Positions 1-6,384 of a stretch of DNA of 19,828 bases are shown here, piece by piece. Within the stretch, counting starts at the first letter, position 1. Each line of letters opens with the position of its first letter. Source of the DNA: Bifidobacterium breve. GTDB taxonomy: Bacteria; Actinomycetota; Acidimicrobiia; IMCC26256. Location: NCBI GenBank assembly GCA_945907055.1, contig CAMDSG010000016.1, positions 1 to 19,828 of the forward strand, read 5' to 3'. The notes below the pieces were generated by a model. The model saw only the letters and a program-made list of their open reading frames with translations. It was not told the DNA's origin and did no database searches. A program made the position numbers and the translations under genes.

Positions 1-201
1 CCTGAGGATGAGATGGTTGAGGCATTGCTCGAGGCTGCAGAGCGCATTATGGAGGAGGGCATTGAGGCTGTGATTGCCTCCGCGGAGGTAGGTGCAGCCG
101 AGGAGGCAGAGGCGGTTCGCGTCGAGCTTCTTGGGAGCCAGGGCGATGATGCCAATAACTCTGCATCGCGCGTGGAGCGTATTCGCCAGATCGTCGAGTA
201 A
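1..201 (+). CDS. 3' end of an unrecognised acidic protein (partial)
   Basis: The frame is open from the first base and stops at TAA (199-201), giving the last 66 residues of a protein whose start is outside the window. The visible part is rich in Glu and Ala and looks helical: EALLEAAERIMEEG near the start, then GAAEEAEAVRVELL, then a polar stretch (DDANNSAS) and the tail RVERIRQIVE. There is no catalytic motif, Cys cluster or membrane segment in this piece, and I do not recognise the family. It converges on gatD with only 28 bp between the two stop codons, so it is not part of the minus-strand cluster. An internal ATG at 13 is more likely a methionine codon than a start, because the frame continues upstream to the window edge. 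Confidence 0.6.
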   Translation, partial: PEDEMVEALLEAAERIMEEGIEAVIASAEVGAAEEAEAVRVELLGSQGDDANNSASRVERIRQIVE

Positions 202-229
202 CGCAGAGGTAATAGTAAGTCTGCTTGAG

Positions 230-985
230 TCAACCTCGGTGAAGGTTGCGTGTGGCTCGTTTTAACTTCGCACCTCTCAGGAGAGCGAACGCGAGACGCT
301 CTTCACGATATTGATCTACGAGAGGGTCATCTAGAGGCTCAAGCACGCTTTTTGTTACGTAGGTAATTAGGTAGTCCGCTAACGCTGGATTTCGCGCAAG
401 AGCCGGGCCGTGTAGGTAGGTTCCGATAACTCCATCTCGCCACACTCCGTCTACACCATTGCCGTTCCCCATACCTGCAATGACTCTGCCGAGTGGAGCC
501 TCGCCGGGGCCAAGGAGAGTGCGGCCACCATGGTTCTCGAAGCCAGTTAGTAGTGGCAAACCTGAGGCTTGAGAAGGCTCAATTACTACCTCACCGATAA
601 TTCGGTCGCTCCCAGCTGTTGTAACCATGTCTACAAGTGAAATTCCCTGAAGCTCAGATCCATCGGCTGCCGCATAGCTGTTACCGAGTAGTTGAAAGCC
701 AGCACAGACAGCAAAGATTGCAGAGCCGGCATGTAATGAACGCTCAATGGAGGACTTAGCGAGTCTCAACCCCTCGGCCGCTGCGACCTGAGCGGCATCC
801 TCACCACCACCAAGCAGATAGATATCGCACGACTCAGGTATCGAACTCCGTGCATCTACTTCGATGACTTCGGCCGTGATCCCGCGTGCGCGCGCACGAT
901 GCGCGAGCACAAGGGCGTTGCCTTTATCTCCATAAGTGCCGAGAAGGTCTGGATAGATAAGGGCGATGCTAAGTGTGGACTCCAT
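230..985 (-). CDS. gatD: Lipid II isoglutaminyl synthase, glutaminase subunit GatD
   Basis: CobB/CobQ-type class I glutamine amidotransferase of about 251 residues. It would release ammonia from glutamine for MurT to amidate the alpha-carboxylate of D-Glu in the lipid II stem peptide, in the cytoplasm at the membrane. The N-terminal motif YPDLLGTYGDKGN, the nucleophile elbow FAVCAGFQLLG (Cys94) and GTYLHGP (His192) are all present. Arg128 follows at the position of the glutamine-binding Arg in the S. aureus enzyme. An ENHGGRT motif typical of GatD is also present. ATG at 985 is preferred: AGAGG lies 8 nt upstream and the ATG overlaps the MurT stop as TGATG. A GTG one codon earlier (988) is also possible. 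The enzyme works only as a complex with MurT, which fits the translational coupling. A 6-bp hairpin (231-248) covers the end of the gene. Confidence 0.93.
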   Translation of the reverse strand: MESTLSIALIYPDLLGTYGDKGNALVLAHRARARGITAEVIEVDARSSIPESCDIYLLGGGEDAAQVAAAEGLRLAKSSIERSLHAGSAIFAVCAGFQLLGNSYAAADGSELQGISLVDMVTTAGSDRIIGEVVIEPSQASGLPLLTGFENHGGRTLLGPGEAPLGRVIAGMGNGNGVDGVWRDGVIGTYLHGPALARNPALADYLITYVTKSVLEPLDDPLVDQYREERLAFALLRGAKLKRATRNLHRG

Positions 986-2208
986 CACCAGAACCTCTTG
1001 GTCAGATAAGTGAACTGTGTGTAAGAAGCGATGATGTCTACCTCTTTACCAGCTGCGGCGAGAGCGGCCTTGAGCGGGTCGGCCTCAACGATGCACTCAA
1101 CACCTGCATAACGAAGCCGTACCGCCACATCTAGCGCACGCTCTCCACTTGCAACCACGCTAAGGCCCCGCAAGAGTTCGAAGTTAACGTCATAGAGCCA
1201 AGACGTATCACGTCCATCAGCGATGTGAGCGTTTACTGCGAGCACAACTCCGGCATCCCGCCCCTTGAGCCAATTGAGTACCTCTGTCCATCCCGCAGGG
1301 TTTTTTGCAAGGATCACGCGCGCCTCGCGGCCATCTTCGAGGCGGTGCTTGGAGAATCTGCCAGAGACAACCTCAACGCTGCTCATCGCCTTGATCGCGT
1401 CCTCTGCAGGTATCTCAAAGTGCGCCTCTGCAACTGTCGCAGCGAGGGCGGCATTCATGAGATTCCATGCTCCAGGTATTGAGAGGTCGAGGTGAATTCT
1501 TCGCTCGCCTGCAAGGAAGTACTCGCCCTCGAGTCGGTAATCCGCGTCAGGCTCAGCGAATCCGCAGGCGATGCACTCAAATCCGTCGTCACTCCAAGTT
1601 AGAAGTTCACTGCACTGTGGGCAGGTAGTTGCATCCTGTATCCATGGGATTCCAAGTGCAACCCAGGTGACCCTTGCCGGAAGTGCTGCGAATACAACAT
1701 GAGGATCAGAGGAGTTTGCAATTACATGGCGCGTGGGGTCTGCCTCTGTAATAGCGCGCCAGCGATTGACGATCGCATGCACCTCGCCTGAGCGATCTAG
1801 TTGGTCTCGGCTTAGGTTGCCAAATATCAGTAGTTCTGGTGTGAGTGGATCAACGACATGTGTGAGCCAACGCTCGTCGACCTCGAGAACCGCAACTGAT
1901 ACAGCGTGCGGAGCGGCTAGAGCACCTGTTACGCCGCTGGCCATATTTGCGCCGGTGTGGTTGGTCACGACATCTATCTCGGCGGCGCGCAGAATGTCAG
2001 CGATTAGTCGTGTAGTGGTCGTCTTCCCGTTCGTCGCAGAGACGCAGATTACCCTGTCCTGTGACCCAAGTTTGGTAAGGAGTCCAGGGTCGATGGCGAG
2101 CATTATGCGTCCGCTTACCTGAGTGCCTGCACCTCTACCCGTAATGCGGGAGGCCCAGCCTGCTAAGCGACCAATGGTGATCGCTGCTTGGCTTCGGGCT
2201 CTACTCAC
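985..2208 (-). CDS. murT: Lipid II isoglutaminyl synthase, Mur-ligase-like subunit MurT
   Basis: Protein of 407 residues, normal for MurT. It activates the D-Glu carboxylate of lipid II with ATP and amidates it with ammonia supplied by GatD. The Mur ligase central domain carries the P-loop ATNGKTTTTR (58-67) and NHTGANM (83-89). A four-Cys zinc ribbon is inserted at Cys196/Cys199 and Cys212/Cys215, typical of the family. The C-terminal DUF1727 domain starts near LAKNPAGWTEVL (301-312). SWLYD (Asp340) matches the conserved Asp proposed to complete the GatD catalytic triad. The start is GTG at 2208: an in-frame TAG at 2233-2235 leaves no other standard start upstream, and homologs begin about here. 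No clear Shine-Dalgarno sequence is visible; instead a GGTGC/GCACC hairpin ends one base before the start. cysH ends 46 bp upstream on the same strand, so cotranscription is likely. Confidence 0.93.
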   Translation of the reverse strand: MSRARSQAAITIGRLAGWASRITGRGAGTQVSGRIMLAIDPGLLTKLGSQDRVICVSATNGKTTTTRLIADILRAAEIDVVTNHTGANMASGVTGALAAPHAVSVAVLEVDERWLTHVVDPLTPELLIFGNLSRDQLDRSGEVHAIVNRWRAITEADPTRHVIANSSDPHVVFAALPARVTWVALGIPWIQDATTCPQCSELLTWSDDGFECIACGFAEPDADYRLEGEYFLAGERRIHLDLSIPGAWNLMNAALAATVAEAHFEIPAEDAIKAMSSVEVVSGRFSKHRLEDGREARVILAKNPAGWTEVLNWLKGRDAGVVLAVNAHIADGRDTSWLYDVNFELLRGLSVVASGERALDVAVRLRYAGVECIVEADPLKAALAAAGKEVDIIASYTQFTYLTKRFW

Positions 2209-2244
2209 CGGTGCATCATCGCACCAATCGAGCTAGTGCGGTGC
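2206..2244 (-). promoter_or_regulatory. Alternating GCACC/GGTGC segments at the murT start
   Basis: On the minus strand the segments run GCACC (2244-2240), GGTGC (2225-2221), GCACC (2214-2210), then the GTG start at 2208. The middle segment can pair with either neighbour, giving two mutually exclusive 5-bp hairpins. The last segment plus the start forms the palindrome CACCGGTG (2206-2213). Control of murT translation is an inference. Confidence 0.3.
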
Positions 2245-2254
2245 AATCTTTACC

Positions 2255-2950
2255 TCAGTCGTGTATCCCGCACTCTGTCTTATCGATGCTCGACCAGCGC
2301 CCGGAGCGCGAGTCATCCCCACTGGTCTGGCGGGTACAGGGCCAGCAACCTATGGAGGCATAACCTCGATCGCTAAGCGGGTGCACCGGTAGTTCGTGAT
2401 CCCTCACGTACCCTTCGATATCGAGATCAGTCCAGGTAGCAATTGGATTTACCTTCACAATTGCGCGCCCAATGTCATACGAGACAATCGGAGCGTTGCG
2501 TCTCTGCGCAGTCTCGCTGCGGCGTAGGCCAGTCATCCAAGCATCACGCCCGAGGAGTGCTCTTTCTAGCGGCTCAACTTTGCGGGCGTTACAGCACGCG
2601 TCGGTATCTGTCATCCACTGATCCTCAGTGGCATTTACAGGTGCCATGATCTCAACATCAAGGTCGTATCGGCGTCGAAGTTGCTCTGCATACCAGAGCG
2701 TCTCGGCGAAGTGGTACCCGGTATCTAGAAAGACGACCGGCAAACCCGGCACTGTACGGGCTACTAGATCAACAAGGACCGCATCTTGGAATGATGAAGC
2801 GAGGACAATCCGATTCTCAAAGGTCTCGGCTGCCCATACAATTATTCGGGATGCAGGGGAGTTCTCAAATGCTTCGTTGGCACGCGATATCTCTGCAAGG
2901 TCCGGAGTATTGAGGCGCGGAAGTTCAAGTGAGTGGGTCATGTCGCGCAC
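2255..2950 (-). CDS. cysH: Assimilatory APS (phosphoadenylyl/adenylyl-sulfate) reductase CysH
   Basis: Protein of 231 residues that reduces adenylyl sulfate to sulfite and AMP with thioredoxin, in the cytoplasm. The PP-loop-like nucleotide fold starts at VLASSFQDAVLVDL and continues with FLDTGYHFAET. Four cysteines in CC (119-120) and CWPC (202, 205) are the 4Fe-4S ligands that separate APS reductases from cluster-free PAPS reductases. The C-terminal ECGIH motif carries the catalytic Cys227. Substrate preference for APS over PAPS is inferred from the cluster. Two starts are possible. GTG at 2950 has GGAG 7 nt upstream and overlaps the reductase gene by 13 bp. ATG at 2941 overlaps its stop as ATGA. 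The next gene downstream is murT. No sulfate adenylyltransferase genes are in view. Confidence 0.92.
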   Translation of the reverse strand: MRDMTHSLELPRLNTPDLAEISRANEAFENSPASRIIVWAAETFENRIVLASSFQDAVLVDLVARTVPGLPVVFLDTGYHFAETLWYAEQLRRRYDLDVEIMAPVNATEDQWMTDTDACCNARKVEPLERALLGRDAWMTGLRRSETAQRRNAPIVSYDIGRAIVKVNPIATWTDLDIEGYVRDHELPVHPLSDRGYASIGCWPCTRQTSGDDSRSGRWSSIDKTECGIHD

Positions 2951-4761
2951 TCGCTCGCTCCGACCTCGGATACGTAAGGTCCTGTCTCATCGAAGTCGGT
3001 GTAGAACTCTGGGTGCTCGTCGGGGTCCGGGAACACGTCGAGTTCAACGAGCGTGGATCCGATCGCCTGGGCTCCGCCACTTCGATCTAGCCAGCCGCCG
3101 AAGGTCTCACCTGCAGTTCGCTCCTCAGCGAAACGCCCAACAACGCGCACAACTGCTTCGCTGGCAGCCTTTGCGGGGAGTTTCGTGGCCTTAGCCCCGA
3201 AACCGATCTCCATCTCGCCGACTCGTCCACCAAGAAGCATCTGATATCCGGGAGCCGCTCGGCCATGTGCGCGACGCTCAAGGCCAAAGAAGCCAATATC
3301 AGATGTGTGGTGCTGACCGCAGGAGTTGGTGCATCCAGAGATGTTGACGCGCACGCCCCCAACCTCAGATAGCCCGGCCTCCTCGAGTGCCCGTGCAATG
3401 TCGTCACCGAGCCCGCGAGACTGCGTGACGGCAAGGTTGCAGGTATCCGCACCTGGGCAAGAGACAACATCGCGTGCGAGCTCTGCGCCTGGGGCGCCGA
3501 GGTTTAACGCAATTAGGCGCTCATGTACAAGTGGAAGATCACCCTCGGCGAGGCCACGCAGCACAAGGTTCTGACGGTTGGTGATACGCATCTCGCAGGC
3601 GAGCTCGCGCTGGAGTGCCGCGAGGCCGCGAAGCTGAGCCGATGTCAGGTCACCGAGGTGGGCATGTGCATAGGCGCTGACAGTTTTGTTCGCACGTCCA
3701 CGAACCACATTCGCCATATCCCAGCGGCGGAAGGGGTCTAGACCATTGAGGGTTACCTGCACGCCTCCATCTGCGGAGACAGCGGTACCGGTGCCGGCGG
3801 GAGAGTCGCCGTTGGTGCGAACAATGACGGGCACTCCGCCTGGCCAAGTTGCAGAGGCTCGAAGAAACTTGCGCTCCTTGATGATGCGCTCGCGCACTTC
3901 CTCGATGCCCATGTTCTCAACGAGCCATTTCATGCGGGCGCGTAGTTTGTTATCGCGGTTTCCGTAGTGGTCGAAGGTGCGCAGAATCGCCTCAATAGTG
4001 GGGAGAAGATCCTCTCGACTCGTGAACTCCTCTAGCGCCTGTGCGGGGAATGGATTTGCTCCAAGGCCGCCTGCAAGAAACACACGGAATCCGGGCTCAA
4101 CGGTTCCGTCAGCGCGTGGCTGCGAGACTGCGATTACACCGACGTCGTTGAACATTGCTTGCCCACAGTCAGTTGCGCATCCAGAGAAGTTGATCTTGAA
4201 CTTTCGTGGAAGACGCTGTGCAATTGGGTTACGAAGAAAGAGGTCTGCAGTTGCCTGTGCCCATGGCGTGATGTCGAGTACCTCGAACGGGCATGCACCG
4301 GCTAGGTGGCAGCCAGCTACGTTGCGCACAGTGTCACCACATGCTTCGCGAGATGTCAGCCCAACCCCGGCAAGCACACGAAGCACTGCAGGGGTCTCGC
4401 GCAACTCTACGAAGTGGAATTGAATATTCTGGCGAGTCGTTAGGTGACCCCACCCGCGCGAGTAAGTATCTGCGATATCTGCGAAGGCCTCAAACTGCTC
4501 GGGTGTTACACCGCCATATGGGATCTTCACTCTGATCATTTGGGCAGTGCCACCCTGGCGCTGGCCATAGATTCCTTGGTTGAGGCGCGAGACCCTAAAG
4601 ATGTCTTCATCTAGGTCGCCGGCTAGGTACTCTTCAATATTGGCGGCGAAGCGGTCGATCTCCTCGGCTACTTCGCGGTCAAATTGCTCGGTAGAGATCG
4701 GGGCGCTGGAGATAGGGGCGCTTGAGATAGGTGCGCTTGAGATAGGTGCGTTTGAGGTCAT
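2938..4761 (-). CDS. Ferredoxin-type sulfite (nitrite) reductase, siroheme/4Fe-4S
   Basis: Protein of 607 residues, two tandem ferredoxin-like/siroheme half-domains. It is expected to reduce sulfite to sulfide with six electrons, probably from ferredoxin. The cofactor ligands are clear in the second half: CPGADTC (Cys435, Cys441) and SGCTNSCGQHH (Cys477, Cys481). The first half has RGWGHLTTRQNIQFH, RNVAGCHLAGACP and SGCATDCGQ, so it also keeps several cysteines (141, 151, 157, 195, 199). The overlap with cysH argues for sulfite rather than nitrite, but sequence alone does not exclude nitrite. Residues 5-24 are four copies of APISS-like units before the fold begins. The ATG at 4761 has no Shine-Dalgarno sequence, and a -10-like TAGTCT lies 8 nt upstream, so a leaderless or very short leader is likely. 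Confidence 0.9.
   Translation of the reverse strand: MTSNAPISSAPISSAPISSAPISTEQFDREVAEEIDRFAANIEEYLAGDLDEDIFRVSRLNQGIYGQRQGGTAQMIRVKIPYGGVTPEQFEAFADIADTYSRGWGHLTTRQNIQFHFVELRETPAVLRVLAGVGLTSREACGDTVRNVAGCHLAGACPFEVLDITPWAQATADLFLRNPIAQRLPRKFKINFSGCATDCGQAMFNDVGVIAVSQPRADGTVEPGFRVFLAGGLGANPFPAQALEEFTSREDLLPTIEAILRTFDHYGNRDNKLRARMKWLVENMGIEEVRERIIKERKFLRASATWPGGVPVIVRTNGDSPAGTGTAVSADGGVQVTLNGLDPFRRWDMANVVRGRANKTVSAYAHAHLGDLTSAQLRGLAALQRELACEMRITNRQNLVLRGLAEGDLPLVHERLIALNLGAPGAELARDVVSCPGADTCNLAVTQSRGLGDDIARALEEAGLSEVGGVRVNISGCTNSCGQHHTSDIGFFGLERRAHGRAAPGYQMLLGGRVGEMEIGFGAKATKLPAKAASEAVVRVVGRFAEERTAGETFGGWLDRSGGAQAIGSTLVELDVFPDPDEHPEFYTDFDETGPYVSEVGASECAT
4690..4749 (-). repeat. Four 15-bp tandem repeats encoding APISS in the reductase N-terminus
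   Basis: Four contiguous 15-bp units fill codons 5-24. Units at 4735-4749 and 4720-4734 are identical (plus strand GCTTGAGATAGGTGC). The unit at 4705-4719 differs at two bases and 4690-4704 is more diverged, ending in IST. The unit length is a multiple of three, so changes in copy number would keep the frame. Confidence 0.9.
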
Positions 4762-4769
4762 GGCAGGGA

Positions 4770-4798
4770 AGACTAGCCCCAGATGGTCTAAATACCAA
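4770..4798 (-). promoter_or_regulatory. Probable promoter of the reductase-cysH transcript
   Basis: On the minus strand TTGGTA (4798-4793) and TAGTCT (4775-4770) are separated by exactly 17 bp. The -10 element ends 8 nt before the ATG at 4761, which places the start site within about two bases of the start codon. This is pattern matching to the TTGACA/TANNNT type, with no experimental support. Confidence 0.45.
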
Positions 4799-4799
4799 T

Positions 4800-4828
4800 A
4801 AAAAGGTCGGGAATTTTTCCTACCTTTT
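4800..4828. promoter_or_regulatory. Imperfect palindrome next to the reductase promoter
   Basis: Plus strand arms AAAAGGT (4801-4807) and ACCTTTT (4822-4828), extended inward by GGAA/TTCC. It lies directly upstream of the proposed -35 (4793-4798), a position typical for an activator site. On the minus strand it also reads as a hairpin followed by TTTTT, so it could instead terminate the upstream membrane-protein gene. A second short inverted repeat, GGTTT-ATA-AAACC, is at 4835-4847. Confidence 0.45.
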
Positions 4829-4868
4829 GAGTCAGGTTTATAAAACCCAGTACAGGAAAGGGATTACT

Positions 4869-4903
4869 GCCGATTTTGGGCTTGATTTATGCCCCTAGTC
4901 GGC
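4869..4903 (-). terminator. Stem-loop at the 3' end of the membrane-protein gene
   Basis: Outer arms GCCGA (4869-4873) and TCGGC (4899-4903) enclose inner arms GGGC (4878-4881) and GCCC (4891-4894) with a 4x4 internal loop. The stop codon (4897-4895) lies within it. There is no T-run after it, so terminator function is weakly supported. Confidence 0.25.
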
Positions 4904-6268
4904 TTTGATTTGAGGATTCTCGACTTCCTCAGGGCTCTTGGATAACTCGGCAGGCGGTCTTGAGAGCATGCGCACGGCGACGCCGATTCCAGCAACGCCG
5001 ACTACCACCAGCCCAACAGGAACGGCTCTTCCTCCAAACTCCGACGCTATTAACCATGGTGCGTAGATGGCAAACGAGAGAAGTCCAAAGCCAGCGACTA
5101 TGGAGCGCTTATATGCGGTGCCTATTGAGATGCAGATAACTGCGATGACCACTCCGATTATCAGTCCGCTTAGTTGCCAAGTTGTGGCAAGCGCCACTCC
5201 CGTCAACGCGAGCATCACCGATCCAGTCGTATGCGCGACCCACTGGTCGGTCTCGTCTCGCCGCCATCCCCAACGGATGAGAGCAGCGCCGAAGACCGCG
5301 AAGCCCAATGCAACGACCGCCTCTACCCATGAGCCCTGAGTGACCGCGATGGCGGTAGGGACCGCTTGAAACATTGATAACAAGCCAACAATTAGAAGTG
5401 CCGGACGCTTATCTAGGCCCCCTGCAATTACTAACAAGGCCGCTATCGCGGCCGCTGCAGGGAATGCGAACATCGGCCATTCGCCACTACCTGGGTACGG
5501 TGACATCGCTATGAGAACTGCCCCAAGGGTTAGCGCTAGCGAAGTAGGAGGAAGTAGGTCGCGTCGCCCACAGAGGATCCACATCACACCGAGAATCAAT
5601 AATGCTCCGGCAGCGACTCGGCCATGCGAATCAAGACCCTGCGCATCAATTAGTACCGCTGCTCCAGTGACAAGCGAAACGCACGCAGCGAAGAATCCAA
5701 GCTGCTGCAGTGGTAGATCCCTTCCCTTGTACAGGAACCAACCAATTATCGCGAGTACTGCTCCAATGCTTAGTGCGGTCGCTTCTGGTGATCGGTTTGC
5801 AACGCCGCCGACCTGTAAGCCAATTGCTACCGCTAATGCTGCCGAACCGAGAAATGCAACTACTTGATGCAGGCGCCACCACGCAGGTCCAGTCTCCGGG
5901 TGCACGGCCCTGCTTGCAATGAGCAAGAAGACTGCAACACATCCTGCGAAGACTGCGCCGGCCTGAGGCGTCAAATCGAAGCGGTCGATCATCAGGCCGA
6001 TGCCGACTGCTGCAAGGAGAGCGCCGCCATAGGCGAGCACCTCCGCGACTACAGGTGCTTGGTGGGTCTCCTCAGATGATGGGGGAGCCTGCGCTTTTTC
6101 GAATTCGATGATTGATTCGATCTGGGCTTCCTCGAGGAGGCCGGCACTCCGCCACCGCTCAAGCCAAGGGGTAACTGCGGAGATAGTCTCAGCACGCTTT
6201 GAGCCTCCACGCCTCGCTAAGAAAACAATTCCTGCAATGATAAGTATTGGAATTGCTAGACCGATCAT
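4895..6268 (-). CDS. DUF2157-like multispanning membrane protein
   Basis: Protein of 457 residues. A first hydrophobic helix (about 3-18, IPILIIAGIVFLA) is followed by a cytosolic-looking stretch. In that stretch, TPWLERWRSAGLLEEAQIES (about 33-52) resembles the N-terminal signature of DUF2157 proteins. About eleven or twelve further hydrophobic segments fill roughly 75-440, with short Arg-rich loops such as LCGRRDLL and WGWRRDE, and the tail is hydrophilic and acidic (PPAELSKSPEEVE). No catalytic motif or transporter signature is visible, and the function of the family is not known to me. The ATG at 6268 has AGGGG 6 nt upstream. The gene diverges from proS across 116 bp and precedes the reductase by 133 bp, so it may or may not share that transcript. 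Confidence 0.8.
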   Translation of the reverse strand: MIGLAIPILIIAGIVFLARRGGSKRAETISAVTPWLERWRSAGLLEEAQIESIIEFEKAQAPPSSEETHQAPVVAEVLAYGGALLAAVGIGLMIDRFDLTPQAGAVFAGCVAVFLLIASRAVHPETGPAWWRLHQVVAFLGSAALAVAIGLQVGGVANRSPEATALSIGAVLAIIGWFLYKGRDLPLQQLGFFAACVSLVTGAAVLIDAQGLDSHGRVAAGALLILGVMWILCGRRDLLPPTSLALTLGAVLIAMSPYPGSGEWPMFAFPAAAAIAALLVIAGGLDKRPALLIVGLLSMFQAVPTAIAVTQGSWVEAVVALGFAVFGAALIRWGWRRDETDQWVAHTTGSVMLALTGVALATTWQLSGLIIGVVIAVICISIGTAYKRSIVAGFGLLSFAIYAPWLIASEFGGRAVPVGLVVVGVAGIGVAVRMLSRPPAELSKSPEEVENPQIKAD

Positions 6269-6372
6269 GCTGCACCCCTAAGACTCAGCGCGACTCTTTT
6301 GCTCGCGGATGGCGGAGACGATTAATCCAGGACCTAATAGCACTCAGGATGCTACAGAGGTTTGCGCACCGC

Positions 6373-6378
6373 TAGCCT
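6373..6378 (+). promoter_or_regulatory. Possible -10 element of a leaderless proS promoter
   Basis: TAGCCT fits the TANNNT pattern and ends 6 nt before the ATG at 6385, so a start site at the A of ATG is predicted. No ribosome binding site precedes proS, which agrees with leaderless translation. No convincing -35 is seen. Confidence 0.35.
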
Positions 6379-6384
6379 CTCAAT

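Noticed and set aside
231..248. CAACCT/AGGTTG hairpin at the convergent ends of the first gene and gatD
   Set aside because: Only six base pairs, mostly inside the gatD coding end, and no T-run on either strand.
1225..1482. 85-codon plus-strand frame opposite murT
   Set aside because: It lies wholly inside the well-supported murT gene and has no domain or ribosome binding site.
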